From NCBI RefSeq assembly GCF_003692615.1, contig NZ_CP023540.1, positions 1,736,001 to 1,800,000 on the forward strand: a DNA stretch of 64,000 nucleotides, read 5' to 3'. The notes below the pieces were generated by a model, which saw only the letters and a program-made list of their open reading frames with translations, was not told where the DNA came from and searched no databases. Both the position numbers and the translations under genes were made by a program. This DNA comes from Chryseobacterium sp. 6424 (lineage in GTDB: Bacteria; Bacteroidota; Bacteroidia; Flavobacteriales; Weeksellaceae). Positions 37,064 through 46,915 of the stretch are shown piece after piece. The number at the start of each line of letters is the position of its first letter. Positions within the stretch are counted from its first letter, which is position 1.

Positions 37064-39883
37064 ATGAAAAATCTGCTTTGGGGATTAATGCTGTTCACTA
37101 ATTTCGCTGCTGTTTCTGCACAGCAGGACAGCATTTATATACATGTTGCACTGCACGAGAGCAGTAACCTTATCACCGTAAACCAAGAAATTGCCTATAC
37201 CAACCGTACGGCGACACCGCTACATAATATTAAACTGCTTAACTGGGTGGCCGCCTACAAACCGCAAACTACCGAACTGGCGCACCGCAAACTAGAAGAC
37301 CGGAAGAATGACCTTTATTTTGCTAAAAACAGTGCGCTTGGTAAATTACAACAACTGGATGCCACTATCGGGAATAACAAAGTACCAGTTCAGCACCTAA
37401 ATGATGAGAACATTTATTTTCCGCTTACCGAACCGCTGGATCCCGGTGAAAAGATAACAGTAAAACTGCAATACCAACTGCTGCTGCCTTCAACGGATTT
37501 CACCGGTTATGGCTTCGCGCCCGGCACTTGGGCCTTAAAATACTTCTTCCTAGCGCCTGACAGTTTCGAGACGCATGAACAGACGCCGAGATTCTATACC
37601 GACACTGAGGAGAACCAAAGTCCCGGAAATTACTGGAAAATCATCCTGGATGTACCGGCAAATCATTTCTCGCAGAGCAATTTGCCCGCAAAAGCGTCCA
37701 ACTATTTTGAAGGAACCCTTAGCGGAGATCCGGAAATACTAATCTCAGCAAATAAAAATCCCGTCATCATCGCACAAGTCGGTAACCAGCAGGTCTCTGT
37801 AGCGTTCGGCTATGCACTTACCGAGTCGGAAAAGGAACATCTGGAGTTTTATCTACCGCTTCATCTAAAATATATTCAGGAAAAAACGGGTTTCCTACCA
37901 CAGAAAATTTTCATCTCGTCAAAATTCCGGAAGAATGAAAGTTTCATTGGGATAGATGACATTGATTTCTGGAAGTTCCATTATCAGCTTTTCAGTGAGA
38001 AAGAACAGGTTGACCTTACTTACTTCAGCATCATTTCAAAGAACGTCATCGAACAGGCGGCGATCACTGAAAAAAACACGAATCACTGGATCATTAACGG
38101 ACTGAAGACCCATCTCGAAATTCAATACATCGACGAAAATTACCCTGACCGTAAATTGCTTGGCGACCTTCCCGAAAACGTGAAGATTTTCGGCATGAAA
38201 CCACTGAAATTCTTCTACGCCTCAAAACTGCGTTTGGCAGAGCGCTACGGATTGGCGTACCAATATATGATCACGCAAAACCTTGATCAGGCGATTAATG
38301 AACCTTTCCAAAACCTAAGTAACTTCAACGCGACTGCTATCAGTCATTTCGAAACCGGCACTTTGTTTTCTTTCCTTGCCGAGAAAATGGGGCAGGAAAA
38401 ATTCGATGCGTTTTTAAAGAACTTCTTAGCACAGAAAAAAGAACAACAGATTACGCAAGAGGATTTTCTGGATCAGTTGACGGTCGCTTCGGGCTATTCG
38501 GCAGAATTCCTAGAGACGTTCATCAACCACAAGAACCGTGTGAATTTTAAACTTAAAAGATACTATAAAAAGTCAGACGCGCTTGAACTTAAAATTTCAA
38601 AGAATACGGCGCTAAGCATCCCATTTGTTATTGAGACTGAAAATGCCGAGGGTAAAACCGAAACCTTCTGGTTTGATACTGACCACAATAAAGGCAACAA
38701 ACTCTACAAAATTCCGCTGACTGAAGCTGAAAAAATCGTCATAAACGATGATTACACCTTCCCAGAGTCGAACTTCAGAGATAATTACCTGTACACCAAA
38801 GGACTATTCGCGAATACGAAACGGATAAAACTGAGACTTTTCAATGATATTCCCAACCCCGAATACAATGAAATATATCTGAATCCTAGGATCAACTTCA
38901 ATGCGTATGATAAAGTATTGGTGGGGGTGAATCTTCGAAACACCTCTTTCTTCAACAGAAAGTTTGTGTATTCGTTAACACCTTATTTTAGTTCCGGAAC
39001 GGGCAAACTCACCGGATCAGGCGGCATTGCCTACTCTTTTCAGCCCGCAGAAAGTTTTTACCGTTCGCTTGATATAGGATTTTCGGCCTCACATTTCCAT
39101 TACGACTATGATTTGACCTATCAAAAGTTTTCAACTTTTGCCAACATCAATTTCTCTAAAGATCCGCGGAGCGCTATCGGGCGCAGTTTAGCTTTTTCCT
39201 ATAATTATTTCGAGAAAGACCTCAACCCGTTACTTGACCCGGAGAAAGAATATGGCAAATATAACCTGTGGAGCTTGGGATACAGCTACGCTGACCGCCG
39301 GGCCATCCATGAAAAGTACTTTGGGACTAACCTACAGTGGATGGAGGATTTCCAGAAAATCATGGCGGAGGCATCTTACCGTTGGGAATTCGCAAAAGAC
39401 AAGAAGATTTTCTTCCGGTTTTTTGGGGGGTATTTCCTTACCAATAAGACCAAGAACAACCTGTTCGATTATGGTATTTCCCGTGTCAGCAATTATTCAT
39501 TCTCCTACGGACTTTTAGGGCAAAGCGCCACTTCCGGCCTGTTATCGCAACAGCTCATCCTCGCAGAAGGCGGTTTTAAATCTAATGTTGGCAACACAGC
39601 CAACCAATGGATCACATCGGTCAATGTAGATTCGCACGTCTGGAGATGGTTCAACATCTATGCGGATGCTGGTATGTATAAAAGCAAGCACCGCAAAGCG
39701 GAATTCATTTGGGATTCGGGTATCAAGGTAAAGGTGATCCCGGATTTCTTGGAAGTGTACTTCCCCATCCAAAGTTCATTAGGTTTTGAGCCTTCCTATA
39801 AAGACTATGCACAGCGTATACGCTTCACCTTGATGCTGAATTTTTCGGCTATAACCGATTATTTCAGACGAGGCTGGTTCTAA
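37064..39883 (+). CDS. M1-peptidase-like domain fused to outer-membrane beta barrel
   Basis: The 939-residue protein has a signal peptide (MKNLLWGLMLFTNFAAVSAQ), an N-terminal beta domain (about 21-250) and a helical domain (about 250-500) that resembles the M1 aminopeptidase gluzincin domain. The HExxH position appears as VIEQA (about 328-332), and the Glu ligand position as NHWIINGLKTHLE, so the metal site is missing. From about residue 590 an amphipathic barrel pattern runs to the C-terminal ...YFRRGWF with terminal Phe. It is probably an inactive peptidase-like surface protein anchored by the barrel. Its stop overlaps the next gene's stop by 4 bases. Confidence 0.7.
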   Translation: MKNLLWGLMLFTNFAAVSAQQDSIYIHVALHESSNLITVNQEIAYTNRTATPLHNIKLLNWVAAYKPQTTELAHRKLEDRKNDLYFAKNSALGKLQQLDATIGNNKVPVQHLNDENIYFPLTEPLDPGEKITVKLQYQLLLPSTDFTGYGFAPGTWALKYFFLAPDSFETHEQTPRFYTDTEENQSPGNYWKIILDVPANHFSQSNLPAKASNYFEGTLSGDPEILISANKNPVIIAQVGNQQVSVAFGYALTESEKEHLEFYLPLHLKYIQEKTGFLPQKIFISSKFRKNESFIGIDDIDFWKFHYQLFSEKEQVDLTYFSIISKNVIEQAAITEKNTNHWIINGLKTHLEIQYIDENYPDRKLLGDLPENVKIFGMKPLKFFYASKLRLAERYGLAYQYMITQNLDQAINEPFQNLSNFNATAISHFETGTLFSFLAEKMGQEKFDAFLKNFLAQKKEQQITQEDFLDQLTVASGYSAEFLETFINHKNRVNFKLKRYYKKSDALELKISKNTALSIPFVIETENAEGKTETFWFDTDHNKGNKLYKIPLTEAEKIVINDDYTFPESNFRDNYLYTKGLFANTKRIKLRLFNDIPNPEYNEIYLNPRINFNAYDKVLVGVNLRNTSFFNRKFVYSLTPYFSSGTGKLTGSGGIAYSFQPAESFYRSLDIGFSASHFHYDYDLTYQKFSTFANINFSKDPRSAIGRSLAFSYNYFEKDLNPLLDPEKEYGKYNLWSLGYSYADRRAIHEKYFGTNLQWMEDFQKIMAEASYRWEFAKDKKIFFRFFGGYFLTNKTKNNLFDYGISRVSNYSFSYGLLGQSATSGLLSQQLILAEGGFKSNVGNTANQWITSVNVDSHVWRWFNIYADAGMYKSKHRKAEFIWDSGIKVKVIPDFLEVYFPIQSSLGFEPSYKDYAQRIRFTLMLNFSAITDYFRRGWF

Positions 39884-40452
39884 GGAGACTTTACAGGGGA
39901 ATTTTTGTAAATCACTTTAAATGAAAGCACAGAAAAAAAGCCGCCTAGCAGAAAACCCATTGCCGCACCCATCAGAATATCCATAGGGAAGTGAACGCCC
40001 AGATAAATTCGGCTATACGATACCATACCTGCCCAGAAATAAAGGAGATACGGCAGATACCTGTGTTTATGACGTAAAAGCATACTCATTAAAGTGCTGA
40101 TAAAAAAAGTATTGGAAGCGTGACTGGAATAGAAACCATATTTCCCGCCGCATTTTACTTCGCGCATCAATGCATCTAAAGTAGGATCGTGGCACGGCCG
40201 TAATCTGCCGATTCCGCTTTTAAAAATACCGGCAAGCTGATCCGAAATGGTTACCCCTAACGCTATGAAGATCAGGATAAAAACCACATGACGCACGGCA
40301 TAGCTTTTCACCAATAGATAAAGGAAAATTACGTAAAGCGGCACCCAGATCCAGGTGGCGGAAACCATGATCCAAAACTGATCAAACGTGTTGCTGCCTA
40401 GATTATTAAAGAACAGAAAAACCTCTTTATCCCACTGTATAACTTCGTGCAT
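39880..40452 (-). CDS. Phosphatase PAP2 family protein
   Basis: The 190-residue membrane protein has the three PAP2 motifs: KSGIGRLRP (KxxxxxxRP), SSHAS (PSGH variant) and SRIYLGVHFPMD (SRxxxxxHxxxD). About five to six membrane segments are visible. Members dephosphorylate lipid phosphates such as undecaprenyl diphosphate or phosphatidic acid. It starts 1 base after the tatA-like gene ends, in the same direction. Confidence 0.93.
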   Translation of the reverse strand: MHEVIQWDKEVFLFFNNLGSNTFDQFWIMVSATWIWVPLYVIFLYLLVKSYAVRHVVFILIFIALGVTISDQLAGIFKSGIGRLRPCHDPTLDALMREVKCGGKYGFYSSHASNTFFISTLMSMLLRHKHRYLPYLLYFWAGMVSYSRIYLGVHFPMDILMGAAMGFLLGGFFSVLSFKVIYKNSPVKSP

Positions 40453-40453
40453 A

Positions 40454-40777
40454 TCAACGGCTTACTGGTCCTGTATAATCGTCATTATCTGCCAAGTTCA
40501 CTTTAGGAGGTTCATTGTCCAAAGCGGTTTTCTGAGCAGATTCGGCTAACGGATTATAATCCTGCGCAGCCTGTTTCACCTTATCGATCTCACGCTTTAT
40601 CTCGGAGACTGGGTTGTCAGTTTCTTTAAGGATTTCAGTCTTCACATCTTCCATGGCACCGCGCATTTTGCGTACACCCTGTCCCAGGTCACGGGCAATC
40701 TGCGGAAGTTTATCGGGCCCAAAGAGGACCACAATCGCCACCGCTATTAACAACATTTCGCCTATACTTAATTCCAT
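40454..40777 (-). CDS. tatA: Sec-independent translocase TatA/TatE family subunit
   Basis: The 107-residue protein has one N-terminal membrane helix (MELSIGEMLLIAVAIVVLF), the hinge FGPDKLP and an amphipathic helix IARDLGQGVRKMRGAME, with an acidic, Lys-rich tail. This is the TatA pattern. TatA assembles with TatC to export folded proteins. No tatC is seen in this window. It is between the MFS gene and the PAP2 gene. Confidence 0.92.
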   Translation of the reverse strand: MELSIGEMLLIAVAIVVLFGPDKLPQIARDLGQGVRKMRGAMEDVKTEILKETDNPVSEIKREIDKVKQAAQDYNPLAESAQKTALDNEPPKVNLADNDDYTGPVSR

Positions 40778-40820
40778 CCCGTAAAATTACAAAAGTTTAT
40801 CAAACTGATTAAGTGAAGTT

Positions 40821-42044
40821 TTAATGCGTACGCTTGTTTCGGAAAACGTAATACACAATGACCGCACTGGCCGACATCAGAACAAACCCAAGGAAAAACG
40901 GTGCCCCCGGAAATATAAACGGTGCCGAATCGTGCGTAAAGTAATAAAAAGTGTTCGTCATTAAAGGCGGACCAATAATGGCGGTAAGGCTTACCAAACT
41001 CGCCAGCGCGCCCTGTAGTTCGCCCTGCTCATTCCGTGGGACTTCCACCGAAATTACCGACTGTAAAGCTGGGCCGGCGATCCCGCCAAGACCATATGGG
41101 ATAAGAAACGCAAACATCATCCAGCTTTGTGTGGCAAATGCAAACAATAGCATCCCGAGAGCATATAAAGTAAGTCCGTAGAAAATACTTTTTTCGTTCC
41201 CAATTTTGGGTTGTATGTATCGGATTAGATATCCCTGAACCAAGGCAGCCATAAACCCTGAGATCCCAAGGGAGATGCCTACCAAGGTTTCTGTCCAGTT
41301 AAATTTGTACATTGTATAGAAAGTCCAGTTGGTTTGCACCGCATGTCCTGCGATATATACGAAAATAAGCGCAGCGATAAGACCTAAAATCTGTGGATAT
41401 TTTCGCAGTTGTAACAGCGAGCCGACTGGGTTTGCACGTCTCCAGTTGAATGGTCGCCGGTTTTCCTTCTCTAAACTTTCGGGGAGTATAAACCAACCGT
41501 AAAGGAAATTCACAAGACATAGTACAGAAGCCGCATAAAAAGGGATACGGGCACCGTACTGCCCCAGCACACCGCCAATCACCGGCCCAATGATAAAGCC
41601 CAGACCAAAAGCGGCGCCTATCATCCCAAAATTCTTCGCACGGTCTTCATCAGTGGAAATATCGGCAATGTAGGCACTTGCCGTAGTAATGCTGGCACCG
41701 GTGACGCCGGAGAACAGCCTGCCGACAAATAACCAAAAGATTGTCGGAGCCAATGCCTGTATCATGAAATTAATTGAAAAGCCGAGCAATGAAAATAAAA
41801 TAACCGGTCGGCGCCCATATTTGTCACTCAATCCACCTAAAACCGAGGCAAAGATGAACTGCATGCCGGCGTACGCAAAACTCAGCCAGCCACCATATTG
41901 TGAGGCTACACTAAGATCGGGGTTGTTTATTAGCTCCTGGATCAGCTTTGGGACGACAGGTATGACAATGCCCCACCCCGTAATATCAATTAGCAGGGTG
42001 ATGAATATGAAGCCAATGGCAGCTGATTTCTGTTTCTTTTTCAT
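40821..42044 (-). CDS. MFS transporter, TCR/Tet family
   Basis: The ATG at 42044 (407 residues, [20 protein letters not shown]) is preferred over one at 42074. Twelve membrane segments are expected. The motif A-like [14 protein letters not shown] between helices 2 and 3 and [18 protein letters not shown] are typical of the TetA-like drug/proton antiporters. Resistance to tetracycline should not be inferred from this alone. It lies in the same direction as tatA and PAP2. Confidence 0.9.
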   Translation of the reverse strand: MKKKQKSAAIGFIFITLLIDITGWGIVIPVVPKLIQELINNPDLSVASQYGGWLSFAYAGMQFIFASVLGGLSDKYGRRPVILFSLLGFSINFMIQALAPTIFWLFVGRLFSGVTGASITTASAYIADISTDEDRAKNFGMIGAAFGLGFIIGPVIGGVLGQYGARIPFYAASVLCLVNFLYGWFILPESLEKENRRPFNWRRANPVGSLLQLRKYPQILGLIAALIFVYIAGHAVQTNWTFYTMYKFNWTETLVGISLGISGFMAALVQGYLIRYIQPKIGNEKSIFYGLTLYALGMLLFAFATQSWMMFAFLIPYGLGGIAGPALQSVISVEVPRNEQGELQGALASLVSLTAIIGPPLMTNTFYYFTHDSAPFIFPGAPFFLGFVLMSASAVIVYYVFRNKRTH

Positions 42045-42094
42045 TCCAATATGCAAAGATAGTTTTTGTAACAATACCCCATCTTTATGAAAAC

Positions 42095-42122
42095 AAAAAA
42101 TCCTTCTTGCGAAGGACTTTTT
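42095..42122 (-). terminator. Terminator after secDF
   Basis: TCCTTC / GAAGGA with a 4-base loop is extended by A/T pairs; the minus strand reads GAAGGATTTTTTG after the stem, 16 bases past the secDF stop codon. Confidence 0.75.
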
Positions 42123-42137
42123 GAGGAGTGTATCTTT

Positions 42138-45050
42138 TTATTTTCTTTTATCTTCTGTCACCTTATCTGCTGCCAGTTTATTCGATGTACCTGCAGGATT
42201 TTTCTTCTTCAGCAAGTCATACGAAACCGCAGATGCAATGAACCAGGTAGAATAGGTACCGAAGCCTACCCCAATCAGGAGCGCAAACATAAAGCCCCGA
42301 AGATTTTCCCCACCGAAAATAAAGATGGCCAAAATTACAAGGAAGGTCATGAAAGCTGTGTTAAAGGTTCTTCCCAAGGTACTGGAGATGGAATCATTAA
42401 ACAATCCTTCAAGAGTAAGTGATTTTTTCTCGGCTAAATATTCACGGATGCGGTCGAAAATAATTACAGTATCATTAATTGAATAACCAAGAACCGTAAG
42501 AATCGCCGCAATAAAATCCTGATTGATCTCCATATTAAACGGCATCACGTTTTTCAGGAGTGAATAAACCCCAAGAATTACGATAGCATCGTGCACCAGT
42601 GAAGCGATTGCCCCGGTAGAGAACTGCCATTTCTTGAAACGTACAAGGATGTAAAGGAAGATCCCCGCCAACGCGATCAGCATGGCGATTGCACCACCAC
42701 TCTTAATATCATCAGCCACGGTTGGTCCTACTTTTACAGAACTTACAATACCATAATTGCTGGCACCAGAATCTTTAAACCCGCTAATCTGCGCGTCCTC
42801 CGGAAGATATGGCTGTAGGCCTGTGAAGAGTTTGTTCTCAACATCCAAATCTGCTTCAAGGCTTTCTTCATCAACCCTGTAATCGGTTGTAATTTTCAAC
42901 TGGTCGCTGCTTCCGAAAGTCTTTACATCAACTGCATTTTTTTGTCCTTCTTTATTTACGAACTGCTTTTCCAAACTCTCCGCAGCTTCATCGGCTACAA
43001 CCGGATTTGCAAAACGTACGACATAGCTTCGGCCTCCTTTAAAGTCTACCCCATATTTAAAACCTGAAGTAAAAATGGATGCAAGACAGATTAAGGTAAT
43101 AATCCCAGAGAAAATATAAGCAAGTTTTCTTTTGCCGATAAAGTTAATCCAAGTATTTCTGAAAATATTCTTACTAAATTTCGTCCAAACTGACAGGGAT
43201 TTCCCTTTCTCGAGTCTGCTGAAGATCAATACTCTGGTCAATACCACACACGTGAACATCGAAAGCAGGATACCGATACCCAATGTTACAGCAAAGCCCT
43301 GAATAGGCCCGGTACCGAAAATATACAGTACAATGGCAGTAAGCAAGGAGGTAATGTTACCATCAATAATCGCTGAAAGCGAGAATTTGAAGCCTTCGTT
43401 ATACGCCTCGCGGATGTTTTTACCAGCGAAGAGTTCTTCCTTGGTTCGTTCATATACAATTACGTTGGCATCAATAGACATCGCCATAGATAATACGATA
43501 CCCGCAATACCAGGCAATGTAAGCGTAGCATCCACCGAGTCCATGATTCCTAGCAGATAGAAAAGGTTGATACTAATGGCGATGATGGCGTAAACACCGG
43601 CTCCGCCGTAATAGAACAACATGTATAAAATAATGATTACAAACGCGATGATGAAGGAATACATACCGGCCTGTACAGATTCTGCGCCCAGCGATGGCCC
43701 AACGACCTCAGCCTGAACGATCTTCGCACCGGCTGGCAATTTACCCGCTCCCAGTACGTTTACCAAATCCTGCGCTTCTTCCTGTGAGAAACTGCCCGAG
43801 ATTTGGGTACGCCCGTTCGGGATTTCATTTACGACATTCGGTGCGGTATATACCACATTATCAAGCGTTACCGCTACTGGTTTGTTTACATTGCGACTGG
43901 TAAGCGTTTTCCAGTCTTTGGATCCTTTGGAGTCCATCTGCATATCCACCACAATTCTACCAAGGTCATCATAATTTACCCTTGCAGATTCTACAGCGCC
44001 ATCTACTGGTGCTTTCTGGTTGATATTGCCACGGATGGCATACAGCACCAAATTATTCGGATCGTTGACTTCCGGCTTATATCCCCACATAAATTGAGAA
44101 TATTTCAAGTTTTGTGGTCTTAAATTTTTCGCAGCTTCGCTGTTGAGGATTTTATTTACAACCGCTGTATCAGAAAGTTTTACATTGGCTACACCATTAG
44201 ACCTCAGCGTACCCAATTGCATCAGCGCTACCAAGTTTGTATTGGCAGGCACCCCGATAGAATCCGCTTTTGCGTTAACGATCGTGTTTAACTGCTCAAA
44301 ATAAGGTAATACTTCCTGAACCTGCTGTACTTCCCAGAACTGAAGTTTGGCAGAAGTCTGAAGCATTTTCTTCACGCGGTCGATATCTTTTACGCCTGGC
44401 ATTTCTACGGAGATACGTCCGGTACGTGGTACACGCTGAACGTTTGGTTGGGTAACGCCCATTTTATCGATACGTGTACGGATGACTTCATAGGCGGTAC
44501 CTGTAGAAAGTTCGATGCGGTTTTCTATGATATTCCTAACTTTATCGTCGGGTGTGTTGAATTTGATTTCAGAAAGGTTGGTATTCCCGAAGATTTCAGG
44601 GTCGGCAAGTTTCAGGTTGGTTCCCTTTTCTTTATTTACCTGCTCGAATTGGGTAAAGAAATCTTTAATGTAAGTATTGGTAGAGTTTTTCTGTTGCTGA
44701 TCTGTCCTGTCCAATGCCTCGATGAGTACAGGGTTGGTGGAGTAATTGGTAAGGTTGTTCACCAAATCTCTCTGGTTAATTTCCAATAGAACGTTGATGC
44801 CGCCTTTAAGGTCTAGCCCAAGTTTCATCTCTTTCTCTTTGGACTTTGAGTAATATAGTTTTGTAAAACCGAGATTCAGGGTGTCTTTTGAAAGTCTGGC
44901 CAGTTCTTTCTGGTATTTCTCCGGATTATCACCGGCTATTTCAGTGGCCTGCTTCTCCAACTTGCTGGCATACCAGGTAGGCAACAATTCGTTAAGGCAA
45001 ATAAGCCCAAGAATGACTGCAACCAGCGTAATAAGTCCTTTTCCTTGCAT
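42138..45050 (-). CDS. secDF: Protein translocase subunit SecDF (fused)
   Basis: The 970-residue protein is a SecD-SecF fusion. SecD part: one N-terminal helix, the conserved DLKGGINVLLEI, a large periplasmic domain and five C-terminal helices including AYNEGFKFSLSAIIDGNIT. SecF part (from about residue 680): DFKGGRSYVVRF, GGAIAMLIALAGIFLYILVRF and GYSINDTVIIFDRIREYL. SecDF uses the proton gradient to pull exported proteins through SecYEG. The fused form is common in Bacteroidota. The promoter is at 45084-45092. Confidence 0.96.
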   Translation of the reverse strand: MQGKGLITLVAVILGLICLNELLPTWYASKLEKQATEIAGDNPEKYQKELARLSKDTLNLGFTKLYYSKSKEKEMKLGLDLKGGINVLLEINQRDLVNNLTNYSTNPVLIEALDRTDQQQKNSTNTYIKDFFTQFEQVNKEKGTNLKLADPEIFGNTNLSEIKFNTPDDKVRNIIENRIELSTGTAYEVIRTRIDKMGVTQPNVQRVPRTGRISVEMPGVKDIDRVKKMLQTSAKLQFWEVQQVQEVLPYFEQLNTIVNAKADSIGVPANTNLVALMQLGTLRSNGVANVKLSDTAVVNKILNSEAAKNLRPQNLKYSQFMWGYKPEVNDPNNLVLYAIRGNINQKAPVDGAVESARVNYDDLGRIVVDMQMDSKGSKDWKTLTSRNVNKPVAVTLDNVVYTAPNVVNEIPNGRTQISGSFSQEEAQDLVNVLGAGKLPAGAKIVQAEVVGPSLGAESVQAGMYSFIIAFVIIILYMLFYYGGAGVYAIIAISINLFYLLGIMDSVDATLTLPGIAGIVLSMAMSIDANVIVYERTKEELFAGKNIREAYNEGFKFSLSAIIDGNITSLLTAIVLYIFGTGPIQGFAVTLGIGILLSMFTCVVLTRVLIFSRLEKGKSLSVWTKFSKNIFRNTWINFIGKRKLAYIFSGIITLICLASIFTSGFKYGVDFKGGRSYVVRFANPVVADEAAESLEKQFVNKEGQKNAVDVKTFGSSDQLKITTDYRVDEESLEADLDVENKLFTGLQPYLPEDAQISGFKDSGASNYGIVSSVKVGPTVADDIKSGGAIAMLIALAGIFLYILVRFKKWQFSTGAIASLVHDAIVILGVYSLLKNVMPFNMEINQDFIAAILTVLGYSINDTVIIFDRIREYLAEKKSLTLEGLFNDSISSTLGRTFNTAFMTFLVILAIFIFGGENLRGFMFALLIGVGFGTYSTWFIASAVSYDLLKKKNPAGTSNKLAADKVTEDKRK

Positions 45051-45083
45051 TGTTAATAGTTTACAACATTAAAATTATAGTCG

Positions 45084-45092
45084 GCAAATATA
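45084..45092 (-). promoter_or_regulatory. -7 promoter element of secDF
   Basis: The minus strand reads TATATTTGC, matching TAnnTTTG, 34 bases before the ATG at 45050. Confidence 0.6.
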
Positions 45093-45196
45093 ATGATTTT
45101 CACTACAATTAAGAATTTTTAACAGAATAATTTGGAAGGCCGAACAATCATCAATCACAGGTATTATTTGCCCTTTAGAGAATGCTAATACGGCAC

Positions 45197-45224
45197 AAAA
45201 AAAGGAGAAACTTTCAATTTCTCC
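45197..45224 (-). terminator. Terminator of the truncated outer-membrane gene
   Basis: GGAGAAA / TTTCTCC with a 7-base loop is followed on the minus strand by seven Ts (plus-strand As at 45197-45203), 49 bases past the stop codon at 45273. Confidence 0.75.
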
Positions 45225-45272
45225 CTTAAACCGCCGCATTTTGCCAATACGATGTTGTGTACTTTATTTTTT

Positions 45273-45573
45273 CTAGAAGAAATTAACAGCAACAAATCCT
45301 CCGAAGTTGTTTTGATTGGTTTTCATAGGGCCATACCAGTCAAAATTTGATGCCGCTCCGAAAGTAATATCTCTATAAGTCAATCCGGCACGAAGCATTA
45401 TATAACTTCTCGTATGAAAGTCATATCCTAGATTATGGGTATATAATCCTTGTAATCTTGTATAAATATTTAATTTTTCGGTTAGTTTTGGTTTGTATTC
45501 CACTAATGCAAGAGCATCAAAATTTGCGTTTTTTGATAAATCAACTCTTGGATTTATTATTGCTAATAATATA
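45273..45573 (-). pseudogene. Outer-membrane beta-barrel protein, 3' fragment cut by IS3
   Basis: The last 99 or so codons of a minus-strand gene remain. They encode alternating-residue strands (FDALALVEYKPKLTEKLN, YIMLRAGLTYRDITFGAASN) and end GGFVAVNFF, a typical barrel C-terminus. The frame continues into the IS element (to 45638) but that part is IS sequence. The 5' half and signal peptide are not in the window. The gene is therefore broken and its function is unknown beyond the membrane location. Confidence 0.8.
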
Positions 45574-45631
45574 GTTACCCCCGAAAATCGGACAGTAAGT
45601 TTAGTTGAAAAAAAACAATTAAATTTACGAT

Positions 45632-45904
45632 ATGTCACAGCGAAGAAAATTCAATTCAGGATTTAAATTTAAAGTAGTGGTGGAAGCTTTGAGCGAGCGA
45701 TACACTATGCAGGAACTCGGCCGAAAGCACGATCTGCACCCCAACCAGATTTCTTCATGGAAGAAAGAGTTCCTGCAAAAAGGCGCCGATGTTTTTGGTA
45801 AGGAGACCGCTGCAGAAGATAAAAAAGAGGATGTCGACAAGCTTTATAAGGTTATCGGTCAGCAGAAAATGGAGATTGATTTTTTAAAAAAAGCCTTGTC
45901 ATGA
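45632..45904 (+). CDS. IS3 family transposase OrfA
   Basis: The 90-residue protein has an HTH DNA-binding region (MSQRRKFNSGFKFKVVVEAL...LHPNQISSWKKEFL) and a C-terminal leucine-zipper-like stretch (VDKLYKVIGQQKMEIDFLKKAL). OrfA regulates and, in many IS3 elements, joins OrfB by frameshifting. Here the OrfA stop and OrfB start overlap as ATGA, suggesting coupling. Confidence 0.93.
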   Translation: MSQRRKFNSGFKFKVVVEALSERYTMQELGRKHDLHPNQISSWKKEFLQKGADVFGKETAAEDKKEDVDKLYKVIGQQKMEIDFLKKALS

Positions 45905-46761
45905 AACAGTGCCGCCGAGCCCGTAAAGCTCATATTGACAAGGCCAATGCGCTCAGCGTTAAAAAGCAGTGTGAGGTGTTGCAGATATCGCGCAGCTCCC
46001 ATTATTACAGGAAAGTTCCGCAAAGCAGTCTGAACCTGAATCTGATGCGGCTGATCGATGAAGAGTTCCTGAACCGTCCCTGGAAAGGAGTTCCCAGGAT
46101 GACCAACTGGCTCCAAAAGGACATGGGGTATACCATCAACAAAAAGCGTGTGGAAAGGCTTTACCGGGTGATGGGTCTGAGTGCTTCGGCACCTGGCCCT
46201 GCCACCTCCAAAAAAGGCAAAGGCAAGAAACACAAGATCTTCCCATATCTTTTGAGAAATTTAAACATTACGGCTTCCAATCAAGTTTGGGCAATGGATA
46301 TCACCTATATTCCTGTGCAGGGCGGCTATCTTTATCTTTGTGCGGTAATCGATCTGTACAGCAGGTTTGTGGTAGGCTGGAGCCTGAGCAACACGATGAC
46401 TTCCGAATGGTGCCGCGATACCGTGGAGACGGCCATTGGAAAATACGGCAAGCCTGAAATCTTCAATACCGATCAGGGCAGTCAGTTCACTGCAGATCTC
46501 TTCACCGAATTTATCACCAAACAGGGAATAGCCCTAAGCATGGATGGCAAAGGACGGGCGTTGGATAATATTTTTATTGAAAGACTCTGGCGAAGTGTGA
46601 AATACGAGAATGTTTATCTGTATGCTTATCAGGATGGACGAGCGTGCTATGACGGCCTGAAACAGTATTTTCAATATTACAACAACGAGAGAAGGCATCA
46701 AAGTCTTGCATACGAAGTACCTGCGGAAGTCTACGACCGTACAAAGAAGGAGGCGGCATAA
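45901..46761 (+). CDS. IS3 family transposase OrfB, DDE integrase
   Basis: The 286-residue protein has the HTH_21 region (HIDKANALSVKKQCEVLQIS, RPWKGVPRMTNWL) and an rve integrase core with the DDE residues in WAMDITYIP (Asp), FNTDQGSQFT (Asp) and NIFIERLWRSVKYE (Glu), in the D-D-35-E spacing of IS3 elements. It appears full length and intact, so the element may still move. Confidence 0.95.
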   Translation: MKQCRRARKAHIDKANALSVKKQCEVLQISRSSHYYRKVPQSSLNLNLMRLIDEEFLNRPWKGVPRMTNWLQKDMGYTINKKRVERLYRVMGLSASAPGPATSKKGKGKKHKIFPYLLRNLNITASNQVWAMDITYIPVQGGYLYLCAVIDLYSRFVVGWSLSNTMTSEWCRDTVETAIGKYGKPEIFNTDQGSQFTADLFTEFITKQGIALSMDGKGRALDNIFIERLWRSVKYENVYLYAYQDGRACYDGLKQYFQYYNNERRHQSLAYEVPAEVYDRTKKEAA

Positions 46762-46915
46762 ATGAACTTTCACACAGTTTTACACATTCCCACACTACAC
46801 GGAAAAATCTTTGAAGGGATTTTTCCTATGTGGAAATTTGCAAAACTGCTACCCTTAAAAACAAATAAAATCAAACTTAACTTTTAAGATTTACTGTCCA
46901 AACTTTGGGGGTAAC

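Larger units (their letters stand above)
45574..46915 (+). mobile_element. IS3-family insertion sequence, 1342 bp
   Basis: Imperfect terminal inverted repeats begin GTTACCCCC on both ends and share GGACAGTAA in the same register (45574-45600 and 46889-46915). Inside are orfA (45632-45904) and orfB (45901-46761). The flanks on both sides read TATA; this could be a 4-bp target duplication or simply an extension of the repeat, because TATA is its own complement. The two flanking genes are unrelated and both truncated, so the element sits at a rearrangement junction. Confidence 0.88.

Noticed and set aside
45570..45573. TATA as a definite target-site duplication of the IS3 element
   Set aside because: TATA is self-complementary and both flanking genes are truncated, so the identity of the flanks may be chance or part of the repeat.
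46905..46915. Start codon of an intact helicase gene at 46905
   Set aside because: It is a TTG inside the IS terminal repeat, and the protein begins in the middle of the helicase core, so the gene is truncated.
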